From contig OZ020252.1 of NCBI GenBank assembly GCA_963971285.1, positions 15,785,662-15,849,661 on the forward strand: 64,000 nt of DNA, read 5' to 3'. Made by a program: the position numbers and the translations under genes. The notes beneath the pieces are model-generated. The model was not told where the DNA came from, did no database searches, and worked only from the letters and a program-made list of their open reading frames with translations. How positions within the stretch are numbered: position 1 is the stretch's first letter; every line of letters begins with the position of its first letter. Positions 1 to 10,669 of the stretch are shown piece by piece. Origin of the DNA: Astropecten irregularis. Its lineage: Eukaryota > Echinodermata > Asteroidea > Paxillosida > Astropectinidae.

Positions 1-616
1 AATTGTTATGCAAAAAACATTGTGAGGAAATTCGAAATTGTGAGGTTTTGATCTCAATGATCAAATACAGCATTTCAGGCAGAAAGATTTTAATGATACG
101 ATTGTACCAGCTCCATCTCTATACATCTCTACAAATCTGTTATCATTTCTGTTTTAGTTTGTTAACAATCCTGTAATGTAAGACTATTACTCCTCGATGT
201 GTAAACAAATCGTTGAAGGATCAACGAATAGATCTTTATAAATCCCAAACTGGCCAAGATTTGAATACTCTGTAATCGTTTTATTGTTTCGTATGATCCA
301 GTTTTAATCCTAATCTACATACATACTACAGTTTACCCTTTGGTAAGTGTGGTATCCTAAATACCACTGTGTAGTTTTTGTTGTGGCATTGCATGGTTTT
401 TGATCCAGTTCCCCTGTGGTAGTGTGTGGTAAGCAGCATGTGTCTTGTGTGGAAGTGTAGAGGGTTAGGGTTAATCTGTGGTAATTTGTGGTAAGCGGCA
501 CTTGTCTTGTGTGGTAAGTGTAGAAGGTTAGGATTAATAAAGATAATAACAGGTATTTATTGATTTATCCGCATTCCGTTTGAATTGTTTTCTGCTTGAT
601 GTCTTTCGGCTTTTAG
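1..616. other. ErbB intron (partial), with repeat relics
   Basis: This is intron sequence upstream of the first ErbB exon in the window. Bases 63-185 are a relic of the TTAA repeat variant found at 42672-43047, recognisable by the inner motif ATACAGCATTTCAGGCAG and the end AACAATCCTGTA. Bases about 335-535 hold two imperfect copies of a unit of roughly 80-90 bp built on GTGGTAAG and CTTGTGTGG. No exon was seen here. Confidence 0.6.
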
Positions 617-808
617 AACGACGGCGAGAGCACACTGCAGAGCCTTCCCAGCCCAGTCCCAACCGACTTCTTCAAGTCAATGATCACAGATGAAATCGAC
701 GGTCCCAAGGCCAGCGAGCTGTCCTTCATGGATGCTGAGGAATACCTACAACCCATGAGCTTGAACAACCTGGAGCATAGACAGCCACCCAATGAGTTCT
801 TCCCCAGG
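617..808 (+). CDS. EGFR: EGFR/ErbB receptor, cytoplasmic tail exon 1 in window
   Basis: This exon encodes 64 residues (phase 0 to 0) just after the kinase domain of an ErbB receptor tyrosine kinase. It is bounded by ttttag and gtaagt. The peptide carries LPSPVPTDFFKSM and then MDAEEYLQPMS. Human EGFR has LPSPTDSNFYRALM followed by DADEYLIP at the matching place (Tyr992 region), so the family call is firm. Tyr in AEEYLQP is a likely autophosphorylation and SH2 docking site by analogy. The kinase, membrane and ligand-binding exons lie upstream of the window. Whether it is the only ErbB gene in the genome, as in most invertebrates, cannot be told here. Confidence 0.92.
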
Positions 809-2058
809 GTAAGTTTATCACAGAAACTGTCCTGGGACTATAGTTTCATGGAATCCGATACGGCCTATTTTTGTGCTTACAGGCACTGTTAAGCCTCACA
901 TCTATTTCATGGAATTTGTAAGCAAGACTTTCAACGATTTTATAATCGGTTAGCGAAAAAGGATTAAGTTAATCTCGATTTTTGTGCTATCATGTGCATT
1001 CTGCAGAAAGTCCTTGCTTAGCGTTGCAAGAAAGAAATCTCTTTGTGAAATACAGCCAAAGAAAGTCTGCTATTGTAAAGCAATTTTAGCTTACGGTAAC
1101 AGATTTTATGAAATTGGGCCTTTGTTGTTGCTGGAACGTACGGGTGTCTATATTAACCACTCTACACTGCCATTCCTTTGAAATTGTTTTTTTTTTAATA
1201 GTCCGTTTTTTTTATTACGGCAAATGCCCTCGTTTTTTTGTTGTATTTTGTTGAGAAAGCCCCGTGAACATTTTAAAAACCTAAAAATTGACATTTTCAG
1301 ACAAGGCCCATTTCAGAGTTACGTCTGTTTGTTGCTCTAACACATCACATTTTCTTGTAAACATGGATTAACATATATTGTATGTAAGCTGAAAAATCTA
1401 TTTTTCCTTAAAATTGATTATACCTTGAAACAGCTGTGTAATAGGGTCTACGATTACTACAGGAAAACTGTGTGTAAAGTAGTTTTTATCATGCAACCCT
1501 AACCCACTTGAGCCTTTTATATAACTACCCTCCTCAATCCTTCAAAATCCTCATAGGGACATAGTTAAAAAACAGCATTCCTCCTCAATCCTCCATAATC
1601 CTCCAGTGATCTCACTTATACTCAAAATGAGAGGTACCTGAATCCTGAATCCTTCAAAATCTTTCGGTGGCCATACCTCAAAAAATGCGTTTATCCTGAA
1701 TCCTTGCAACTCCTCAAGTGGTCCTCACTTGAAAATGACATTATATCCTGAATCCTCCGAAATCCTCCAAACTACCAGAAGGATTTTGGAGGATTGAGGA
1801 GGGTTAGGGTTAAATTAATTAAAGGAATGGTATTCTTGTAGACACACAGTCTATTCAATTTGAGGAGGGTGCCTTTGAATAGCACTTTGAACAGATGAAG
1901 TGCATACATACTATTGCATCTTTAATTGTTCCACCATTCGTTGGCCAAAGATTGCAGCATGTTGAAACAATGATGCTTATTAAGGTCTATTGCTCAATTG
2001 TTGCATGTTTTTTAAATTGTTTAAAATGCTGTTGATGATTTATGACTTTTTTCATCAG
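809..2058 (+). other. ErbB intron with a TCCTCC-rich inverted repeat
   Basis: This intron runs from gtaagt to ttcatcag. Bases about 1495-1815 form an inverted-repeat element. The left end reads AACCCTAACCC and the right end GGGTTAGGGTT, and between them lie several copies of a unit like AATCCTCCAAAATCCTCC with ATCCTGAATCC. The rest is AT-rich and no exon was seen. Confidence 0.6.
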
Positions 2059-2242
2059 ACCAGCGGAGCTGATTTTGTAGCCGGCGATCCCATGCCACCC
2101 ATGTCTCCCACCTACCCGTACAATCTGAACTCACCACCTGCCAAGACCAACAACCCTATCCGTAAAGAGAGCACTCTCCGCTACGCTCCAGACCCAATGT
2201 ATGCCTTACAGCTGGAAAGACAGGGCAGTAATAACGAAAACG
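2059..2242 (+). CDS. EGFR: EGFR/ErbB receptor, cytoplasmic tail exon 2 in window
   Basis: This 184-nt exon (phase 0 to 1) follows a ttcatcag acceptor and ends at gtacgt. It encodes 61 residues containing PPMSPTYPYNLNSPP and STLRYAPDPMYALQ. The LRYAPDP block matches LQRYSSDP of human EGFR and the RY.EDP of ErbB4, a landmark of ErbB tails. Proline-directed Ser sites (MSPTY, NSPP) are present. It joins in frame to the exons on both sides. Confidence 0.9.
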
Positions 2243-2384
2243 GTACGTCTCAGATCCCATACAGCTTGTGTGTTTGTCATGCTAACTGTTTGATTTCTGG
2301 ATTTGATTTGATTGTGTATCCTTTTTCATATTTCCTTCAAGTCTTAGCTTTTGTGAATATGTCCCTTTGCTGTTTTGTTCATTG

Positions 2385-2660
2385 TGTAATTTTATTGAGT
2401 GATCGCCAATGTACCATTTCTCAGGTTGCAGCATTGCTAATGTTGAGCCTATTTGAAATGATCCTTGAGATAGAGCAGTATGTTTCATGGCTTCTGACTG
2501 CCAAACGGACACCAACAACACAGGGCTTGAAAGCTCAGTTGATAGAGCGCCTGTATGGGATTCCGGAGGTCGCTGGTTCCAGTCAATTTTCCTTTGTTAC
2601 ATTTTCAGTGACTTAGAATTAATCCAGTCGGTTTCCCTTGTGGTTATTTGATGAAATTGT
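2385..2660 (+). repeat. tRNA-like repeat family S1 copy
   Basis: The copy lies in an ErbB intron. It has a box A-like AAAGCTCAGTTGATAGAGC and box B-like GCTGGTTCCAGTC, a degenerate Pol III promoter, and then the shared tail GGTTTCCCTTGTGGTTATT. Other copies are at 17967-18205, 22300-22440, 31875-32410 (interrupted), 52130-52240 and 56382-57015. Confidence 0.7.
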
Positions 2661-2664
2661 ATTG

Positions 2665-2895
2665 GTTTTGAGTGCTTTTGAGTGCACATGAAAAAATATT
2701 TGTCATCCTCTCATCCATTTATGTGTATCTTTACTTGCGTGTTCTTGTCCTCTTGTCATTTAGCCTTCAATAATGATCCTGCTAGGATCGAAACGCAAGG
2801 CCCTACTAACTCCAAGCGAACAAAACATTTGCTAGCTCAAGTAGGATTTGAACCCATAACTTACTCACTACTGCTGTAGATGTCTTAACACCAGT
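2665..2895 (-). repeat. tRNA-like repeat fragment
   Basis: The complement of bases 2835-2885 carries a box B-like GGGTTCAAATCC and an upstream box A-like sequence. Bases 2700-2815 match the complement of 53690-53790 (shared TTTAGCCTTC and GATCCTG..AGG), so this is a dispersed element and not an exon. Confidence 0.55.
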
Positions 2896-3000
2896 TCACA
2901 CGGTACAAATGATTGTCAATAGTTTGTAATGTAAAACAAGTCCAGCTGTTTTTTGCATTTGTTTGTTTGTATTGATGCACTGTATTGAATCTGTCCTTAG

Positions 3001-3090
3001 CAGGTGGAGCCACAGCTGTACAGATTGACAACGACGACTACCTGACACCCAGCATCAAGTCTGACTACCAAGATCTCACCAAGGACAAAC
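3001..3090 (+). CDS. EGFR: EGFR/ErbB receptor, cytoplasmic tail exon 3, with tandem acceptor
   Basis: This exon (phase 1 to 1) encodes AGGATAVQIDNDDYLTPS and KSDYQDLTKDK, with two acidic-context tyrosines (DDYLTPS, SDYQDL) typical of ErbB tail phosphosites. The acceptor is a tandem NAGNAG: ttag ends at 3000 and cag at 3003. Using the second would drop one alanine codon without changing frame. The donor is gtgagt at 3091. It joins in frame to the exons at 2059-2242 and 3737-4230. Confidence 0.87.
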
Positions 3091-3164
3091 GTGAGTTATA
3101 ATCATAATGATATACACCAGCACCAGTATGTGGTATGCCATTCAAAGGCACACATAATATCATC

Positions 3165-3300
3165 ACTAGGGTTCATTTCACATAGCCCCATGATCGATTG
3201 TAACTTGAGTTATGAAGGATAACCCATTTTATCCTACGTAGGGCTGCAATGCATCATTAGTCCCACGATTGATAGTATGTTTGGTGAAATCGACCCCTGG
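3165..3300. repeat. Short palindromic repeat family F, copy 1
   Basis: A repeat of about 135 bp with the core GGATAACCCATTTTATCCT and the end TGGTGAAATCGACCCC. Related copies are at 34266-34408 and 58826-58942. Its ends (TTTCAC and GTGAAA) are complementary, so it is a small foldback element. Confidence 0.65.
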
Positions 3301-3545
3301 TCATCTAAACAACTTTCCAGGAAGTATACAGCCCCAACTGATATAAATGCACAAAGGCTAATCAAGCACAAAGCCATCTCTACCCTCACAGGTATCCATT
3401 TACTCCTAGGTGAAAAGAAGCATTATGTGAAGTAGCATGTATCCAGTCCATGGATTCGAGCGCCACTAAACAAATGCCTGGACTTGAATCCATAATGTGT
3501 TGCATGATCTTGAGTATGACACACTAGATCACTAGGCAGTAGCTA
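3270..3545 (-). repeat. tRNA-derived repeat family S2, old copy
   Basis: A diverged minus-strand copy of the family at 49193-49535. It retains CACAAAGCCATCTCTACCCTC and the ...CACTAGGCAG.. box A region in complement. It partly overlaps the end of the family F copy. Confidence 0.6.
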
Positions 3546-3736
3546 ACTCATGTCAGCCAGAATTACAGGAATCCAGAATTCAATTTTAGCTTGCTTTTCT
3601 GGCCATTACTGTTGTTTTATACTTTATTTTAAAAAATGTTAGTTTATAACTAGAGTTCAAGTTATGGAGATATCACAGTAAACAATATCTTCCCGTGTGT
3701 ATTTATTGTTTATTGTTGTTTGTTTGTTTCCATCAG

Positions 3737-4230
3737 CTGTGTTTGAGGAGCCACAATATCAGAATGATCCCAAGCTAAGTGCCCCACCGCCGCCTCCAGA
3801 CACAGACACCAGCTATCTTCCCCTGAACACCAGCACATCAGGCCTACCTTCCCAGCCTCCACCACCTCCAGCCGGCCTCGGGGTGGACAACCTAGAGTAC
3901 CACGCCCTGCTGGGCAGTGGATCCCCGCCCACACCCAGCCCGGGCAACCCCTGGCAGCCACAGCCCCAGCCGGTACATAAGCCTGTAGAGGAGGACCCAC
4001 GGTACATGAATGAGGACCAGATGGGACACACCAAGCCGTTGCTGTCAGACGAACAGCCCCGACCCATGTGCTCACCCGTTCACAATGGCAGCCGGCCTAG
4101 TAGTTCCATCAGGAGCAATGGTAGCAGCAGCGTGGGATTGAGACTGTCTGGTTCCACCAGCGATAACGAACTGGATCACGAGTACATCAATAGCCCCGCA
4201 ATGGGAGTCCGAGGCGAGACAAGCATATAA
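3737..4230 (+). CDS. EGFR: EGFR/ErbB receptor, terminal coding exon
   Basis: This last coding exon (phase 1, acceptor catcag) encodes 164 residues and ends in GVRGETSI and TAA at 4228-4230. It contains proline runs (SAPPPPPDT, SQPPPPPAG) suited to SH3 or WW partners. Tyrosine motifs are EEPQYQND, DNLEYHALL, DPRYMNED and DHEYINSP. Two of these, YMN and YIN, fit the Grb2 SH2 motif pYxN. DHEYINSP closely resembles EGFR Tyr1068 (PEYINQS). The protein therefore keeps a direct Ras/MAPK adaptor site at its C-terminus. Only the tail lies in the window: 960 nt, 319 residues over four exons. Confidence 0.92.
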
Positions 4231-7200
4231 GCACATATCGCCAAGCACATCTCAAGAAAATGTCTTTTTGTTTGTTTTTAATTACGCAAAGCTATGCTGC
4301 TTATGGAGTTGTTACATGGAAAAGTCACTCATGTACAGGTAAGATTGAAGCAGAAACCAGGAATGCTGGATCGGTCGTGTATTTTTTATCTGATTGCATT
4401 TTAATGAGAGTATATTATGTGGATGACAGGAATTGAGATGATTAGCAGGGCTTTTTTTTTCAATTGTTGCTTGAAAACCTGCTATGGGAGACTCATGTGA
4501 GTCGTTGTAATGCTATGCAAAGTACGAGAGGAAATTGGAGGGTGGTATATACTTCCTGGTGCATGTCTTCATGGAGATGTGAGCAGCATCTCTTGGGAAG
4601 ACACTACAATGTGCTGGGATAGAGTCAGGGTACCAGATCGGCACATGGAAGCCTGCTTTGAGCTTTCCAATCAAAATATACTAGCATGAAATGTTCATAA
4701 GCAAAAGAAGGCGGATTAGTTTTTTATTTGTAACATTTGTTGAGTCCTTCACATCATGTCTTTAAGTTTTGATTCCAAAGCCCTGTGCTGGTTAGCTGTG
4801 AGCATGCCTGGCACAGTGACCGAACAGGTAGCACATGCATAGCCACTATCCCTGGACTAAGGGCACACCTTCTACATCACACAATTCAAGGGCAAGCCAT
4901 TGCATAGTCACATAAAAGAAGACCAGCCTTTCACACATTGCTCAGTGTTGAGAGTGCCATCAAGTCAGTTAGATGGTTCTTAAGCTTGAGGCAAGTCTGC
5001 AAGCGCTCGTCTCAAATCCTTGTATTATAACAGAAGTATGTTTGGTTAGGGGAATTCAAATTTGGAATGTTCCCCTTGCAATGAGGTGAAGTCTGTGTAC
5101 AAGACAGAAGTCCATCTTCATTTGCAGACCAGGTCATTGTTTCATATCCTACAGACTTCAAACTTTAGACAAGTTCAAGTGTTTCAAAGTTTGTCACCAA
5201 ATGTGGATTGTCGATGAGATTCACAGGAAAAGGGAAGCATTGGCAATACAAAGAAAATTTCCTGCCAGACTTCAAGGTAAATGATCAAAAACATGATCAA
5301 AATAAATCCTGGTAAACTAGACATTATAATTACCGTATAAATTGAATTTTCTCCAAGAAAACCCCCAAAATTGAAAAAAACTTACTTAGGGTATGTTTCA
5401 GTGCCCAGACTCACCACCCAAAATAAGAAAGCTTATAAGTGTAAAATTAGGCCACGCTTTGCATAAAAAATGGAAAAAGAAATATGTTCCAGTGGTGCAT
5501 ATCTTTAAGGTGGATTTGTTTTTAAATTGGTGCAATATTTGTACCACTTAATGATGACCATTGCAATTTTTTTTTTTAAACAGTTGGAAAAATTTTAAAG
5601 ACAAATCTGTGTGCAGTGTTTTCAGATATATTTTACTAAAAACGCAGAGATGATTTTTTGGGGGATTTTTTTTTTTTCCAGCGGAGAAGTTGACCAACTT
5701 TTAATGTACATGAAGAAAAATTGTATTTTTTAAATATAGGTTATAGGTTTCAACTGTGTACAGCTTTTTATCTTTTTTCTGTATAGGGGAGTTTTTATTG
5801 GATAACAAAAACAAGGTATCCCATGTTGTCTTATTTAGAAGTTACTATCGTTACCCGTACATCCCCCCAAAGAAAAACCCAAAATATCAAGAATATGTGA
5901 AGGGAATTATTTTCTTTTTTACCAAAGGAAGTATATATTTCATGACACGAAAACAGTGCCATAACTTTTGCCAGGTTGTGTATACAAATTTAAAGTAAAC
6001 ATTGTTTTCCTTTTCTCCTGTTGTGTAAAATTTCCCAGTGAAATAGAAGATCCAATTAAAAAAAAAAAGACAACAGTGAAATTGTTCCAAAAGTATTTCC
6101 ACAAAGAAAAAGAAACCGAACAGTTTCAAAGATTTTCAAGTGCCATATTTTCGGGGTTTTAAGATCCAAATGTAAAAATGGGGGAAAAAAATTAGTTAGC
6201 AAAGTGGTTTTGTTTTAGTCCATTGTTAGTTAAATGCAATATCAGATTTTGAAAAGGAGTACCGACTTTGGCATGAAAATGCTCAATCGTGCAAACATGT
6301 CATTTTTAAAAGTCGTCTTCATAAAAAAAATTCATAAAGGGATTTTAATATTAAGTAAAAAATTGTGTTGAAAAAATTCTTCCCATGTATATGTGTATGT
6401 ATATAATTTTAAATTTGTTTCTAATGTGCACTAATAACAAAAAGTAATGGAGCATAATGTGATTACAGCAACATGTATATATCTAAACGTGCCAAGCATA
6501 ACTATTGCAAGAATATTTCTTTTTTTTCTTTTCGTTTTTTAACAGTTTCAAGATTGGACATTTTAGTTATGTTTTAGTTACTGACAGTCAGAATAGTTCC
6601 TTGTGAAATACTTGACGATGATAGAGATATTGGAAATGTTAGCCCGAAAAAAGGTCACTCTGTTTGACTAGTAAAACAGGTCACAGTATGTGAAGTACTT
6701 ATTTCATTGAAATTATATGAACTAGTTTGTACCCATTACGTTGTCATCATAATGAAAAAAGACTGTGTTATATTTACAGGGATGATAAATATCAGATCCA
6801 ACAAAATGAGAACTAAATTTCAGTGTTTTTTTTTTCTCTTTCAAAAGCCTTTCATTTTTGATGCTCAATCGTGAGAAACTTTGTATTTTCAGTGGTCAAC
6901 AAAATACAACAGATTTAAATGTACATAATAAACTAATATTTCCTATATTTTCATCAGGAAATGTCACTGAGTCAGTTTGGCCTAACGAGCCCCAAGCAGT
7001 TCAATACCTACCTACTTACTTTAAATACTTTCCCACCAGTTATATTAATTAATTAGTCTTTAGGACTAATTAATAATATCTTGTAATCTGAGGTATAATT
7101 TGGGTTCAGTAATTTTGGATGCTGCATTTAGTATAAGAAGCTATTTGTATGGTGAATATTTAGATCGATATCTGTTTCTGAATAGATTAGACAAGTACCG

Positions 7201-9340
7201 AACAGCGCCAGTAGAGTATTTTTGTAATTAACTTAAAAAAAAAAAAAGATTAGACAAATATATTTCGTGACTTCCTTTTATTCAGTCTGTATTTTTTGTT
7301 CCTTATAAAACGCAAAGAATTTTTTTTGTGTGACTTGTAAAAACGAATATTTATAATAGGAAAGCGATCTGTATAATGAAGCTATTTTGGATGTTTATTT
7401 ACCTGTTTGTTATACTTTTGTGGTGAAAGAGTTTTCTGATTTGTGAGAGGTTGATTATTTGTGGAGATAATGTCCGTACTGATGCTGATAAGGATAAGGT
7501 TGATAATGTGACATTGTACGCATACACATGTGCACATGATTGAGTGCTTTGGAGTACAACGGAGATATGATATTGCCTCAAAATCAGCCTTTGTTCCCCA
7601 GTTACCTGGCACTGATCCATTAACCATGATCTCTTTATCCATTTTCTGAACTCGCCTGATAAAAACCCAATTTCTATTCCGTATTGACAATTTCTCCATG
7701 AACAGAAAAGTTATTTGCTGCATGTTTATGACATATCCTACTTCTTATTCGCATATGCAAGAAGTATGCACATTGATCAAGAAGTTCTTATCTCTAAACA
7801 ATTCTTATCCTGTCGAAATTCAACAAAAGGCACAGAGACTTGATAATTTTTAGGGAAATAAAGAAATATTACAAAACAATAATCCCTTTTTTGGTTTATG
7901 GTTTTATACTAGTGGAAACATCTTTGGGGTTTGTAAAGAACTTTGAATATTTTTTCATTGCATATCCATCAGAAATCAATTTGTTTGATTGTTTTAATTT
8001 TGAAGGGGTGATTGTTAATTAACTAAAAATACTAAGTTGAAGATTTAACCTCAGGATATGCAAATTTTGTGAAACAGGATATATATTTTTTGTTATTTTG
8101 TTGTATAATTTTCTTCTGTAATTTATTTCGCTTTTGTTTGGAAATTGGCAGTATTAATTTATGATTATTTGTCATTTTGCTTTTTTTTTTAAAGTACTAA
8201 TTTGCCCAGCAGATGATTATGCTATTAATGGAAATCAGAAGTACTGTTTATACTTTTATTGAATATAATTCTCAACATCTTCCCACAGAAGTACTTAATT
8301 GTTAATTAGTTTTTGGAAGTACTGAAGATAGGTAGACTTGTACTAGGAAAAGGTGGTTCATGTTTGTTCAGGTTTTTCACGCCTGTTGACTGTGATTCGA
8401 ATATTGACTACAGAAACTAATTCAGGAATATAGCTGAGTAATGAACAAATATGTCCAATTGGAATTTCTATGCACTTGATGGTATTCTTTCTTGATGTCA
8501 TTTAAGGCCAGATTATCAATCTTGAAGCCGTCTGGGGAGTATGCTGTGCACACATTAGGCTAATTCAAGACAGAGTCATCTTTATACCTATACAGTTACT
8601 CATTTACCGGTAATCCTTGGTGGAGAAGGAAGGAATTAGTAACAAAAGTGCCTTGCTGATCCTACATGGTTGGGTTTGGACTCCCAACAGCTAGAATTAT
8701 TCCCACTCTATCTCAAAGGTTGAGGCACCATTCCCATTTGGTTGCATGCAGTATACTCCATGCATACATGTTCTTAATCGAATTGATTCAGGCCCATTTT
8801 TCAGGTGTCTAACTTCTTGTTATTCAAAAAGATGTCAAGCAAAATTAGTTGAGCTTCAAGAGCATGCCAAATAAGCCCGACATATGAGTTTGAACTTTGG
8901 TTTATTTTTGCCAGAAGGAATCTGGCAGAATTAATGTTAAAAGCTTGCTATTCTGGGTAGACAATCTTCCCCACTTCATAAATCTTGTTTGGTACTAAAG
9001 TGTGAGTTCTCATTTCTAATTCTGACTTTGTTTCCTTATTATTGTTAATAATATTATTATTATTATTCAATTTGTGCATTCATTGTATATGTCAAATACA
9101 CCCAATGGCTAATATAATGCTACCCACTGCCATAAATATATTCATTTGTGTACTAACATTTTTTGGGGGTCTGATTTTCTGTAACTTCTATAGATACCGT
9201 AAAGCAACAAAGTGTAAATGACTGTACTATTCTTTATTGTATTGTGTACATTTGAAGTGGATCCTGGTAATCCACAATTTGCTAAAGCTTGGCTTTTACA
9301 TTTCTACATCATGTTTAATAAATGTTCTTGTTGCGTGTAT
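4231..9340 (+). other. Probable long ErbB 3' UTR and downstream flank
   Basis: No credible exon is visible in this 5.1-kb AT-rich stretch. I also find none of the repeat families that occur in almost every later intron, which suggests a selected transcript end and not free intergenic DNA. Candidate AATAAA signals are at 5301, 7857, 9317 and 9416. The one at 9317 is best, because a GT-rich TGTTCTTGTTGCGTGTATA follows at once. TGTATATA matches to the Pumilio element occur near 6412, 6474 and 9334. The true end of the UTR is inferred. Confidence 0.5.
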
Positions 9341-9345
9341 ATATT
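9317..9345 (+). terminator. Candidate ErbB polyadenylation signal
   Basis: AATAAA at 9317-9322 is followed within 20 bases by a GT-rich element. It is the most complete poly(A) context downstream of the ErbB stop. Use of an earlier signal (5301, 7857) is possible. Confidence 0.45.
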
Positions 9346-9458
9346 ACTTCAATTCTGATTGGAATTTTTTGTTGTCTTTTTCTTTATTTTGTTGTGGCGT
9401 TCTTTAATAAGGTGTAATAAATATAATATGAATTAAAATACAGGGTCTACTGCATTCA

Positions 9459-9598
9459 ACCTACCCCAGACGGTTACTACTATATGCAAATTCCCCTGTG
9501 CCTATTTGCTACTACGCTGAAAAGACTTGATCAACCGTAGTGCACCCTGACCTCCCACAATGCCTACCGCCATAGCCGCCATGATCGTCCTTCTTTTC
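9459..9598 (+). repeat. DIRS left inverted terminal repeat
   Basis: About 140 bp starting ACCTACCCCAGACGGTTAC. It is the reverse complement of 15468-15607 with only a handful of differences. The first 17 bases recur in direct orientation inside the internal complementary region near 15404. Confidence 0.9.
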
Positions 9599-10669
9599 TC
9601 AGCGCCGCTATGAAACGGACGTGCCCTTCACGGGCTCTTTCGATTTTCGAGTTTCCGTTTCCCGCTGCTTATCTAGACTGTTTAGACTTGACTTTTTTCC
9701 TTTTATTTATCTGATTAACCGTTACCATTAACAGTTTTTTATCTTGTGTGCTTGTTTTTGGTATTTTTCTTTCTCGTTTTTTCTTTGTGCATCCTACAGG
9801 TACCGCGGCCCTACATCGTCGCGGTCTACGTGTATTCTCCTACGTGATGCCGGGTTATGCACAGCCAGCTCTGTGCTTAAGACCCGATGAAAGGCCTATA
9901 TGCGGGGGGAATGGATGAGAGTTTACCCTCATTCCCTCCGCGGTACAGCAAGTCGGAATGGCCGAGTTTGGGTTCGTCCCCTCATTCCGGGCTACTGCTG
10001 CTACCACTGCCAGTCCGAAGGAATTCCGGGCGGTTAGATGCTAGGCATGCCTGAAGGCTACGCGTCTAATCGTCCCGAAGAGGCCCACGGCCGGGGGTAG
10101 CTCGATACCACGGTCGCTACCAGAGCGGAGGGAGAACGCTCGCTACCAGAGGTGACGAAGGATGCCGCCACAACTGACTGACTGGCCCGGGCGTAACGAG
10201 CTCCTTTTTAGGCTCCATGTTACGACCCGCTGAACAAAGGCTATGACTTCCGGGGTAAGAGCCATGAGGTGCCTACGCCTCCTCCATGTCTGGCCCGACT
10301 CCATTGCGGACGTCGCAGGAATGCTCCATGACGACCCTCCGCTACGGCCACGGGACTGGCCCCGCCTACGTGGGTCTCCACTACCAGTCGCCCTGCTTTC
10401 CATTCAGCACTCCATGCCTTTGTCCGACTCTACCAGAGCGGAGGGCTATGGAATTTCTGCACTCTATTCATCGGCCACGCCGGCCCTGCCCTTCGGGATA
10501 ATGCGGGCTCCATCATAATCCGGCCGCCTTTGTCCGACTCTACCCGAGCAGAAAGCGGACCGCTTGTACCAACGGCCGTACTACTCAACGACCACAACAC
10601 CCTGTTCTATACTACTGGAAACAGCGTGTTTTTCTTGTGCTCCGAAACTAACGTTCTTTCTGCACTACC
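9599..10669 (+). other. DIRS leader region
   Basis: A GC-rich leader between the left repeat and the first recognisable protein region. It contains recurring short blocks such as CTACCAGAGCGGAGG (near 10118 and 10430) and TTTGTCCGACTCTACC (near 10420 and 10529). No known domain was recognised. Confidence 0.5.

Noticed and set aside
1795-1815. Telomere-like TTAGGG
   Set aside because: Single GGTTAGGGTTA occurrences at the ends of an inverted repeat; no tandem array.
5756-6162. Overlapping short ORFs in the ErbB 3' region
   Set aside because: AT-rich, Phe/Lys-rich chance frames without domain or splice signals.
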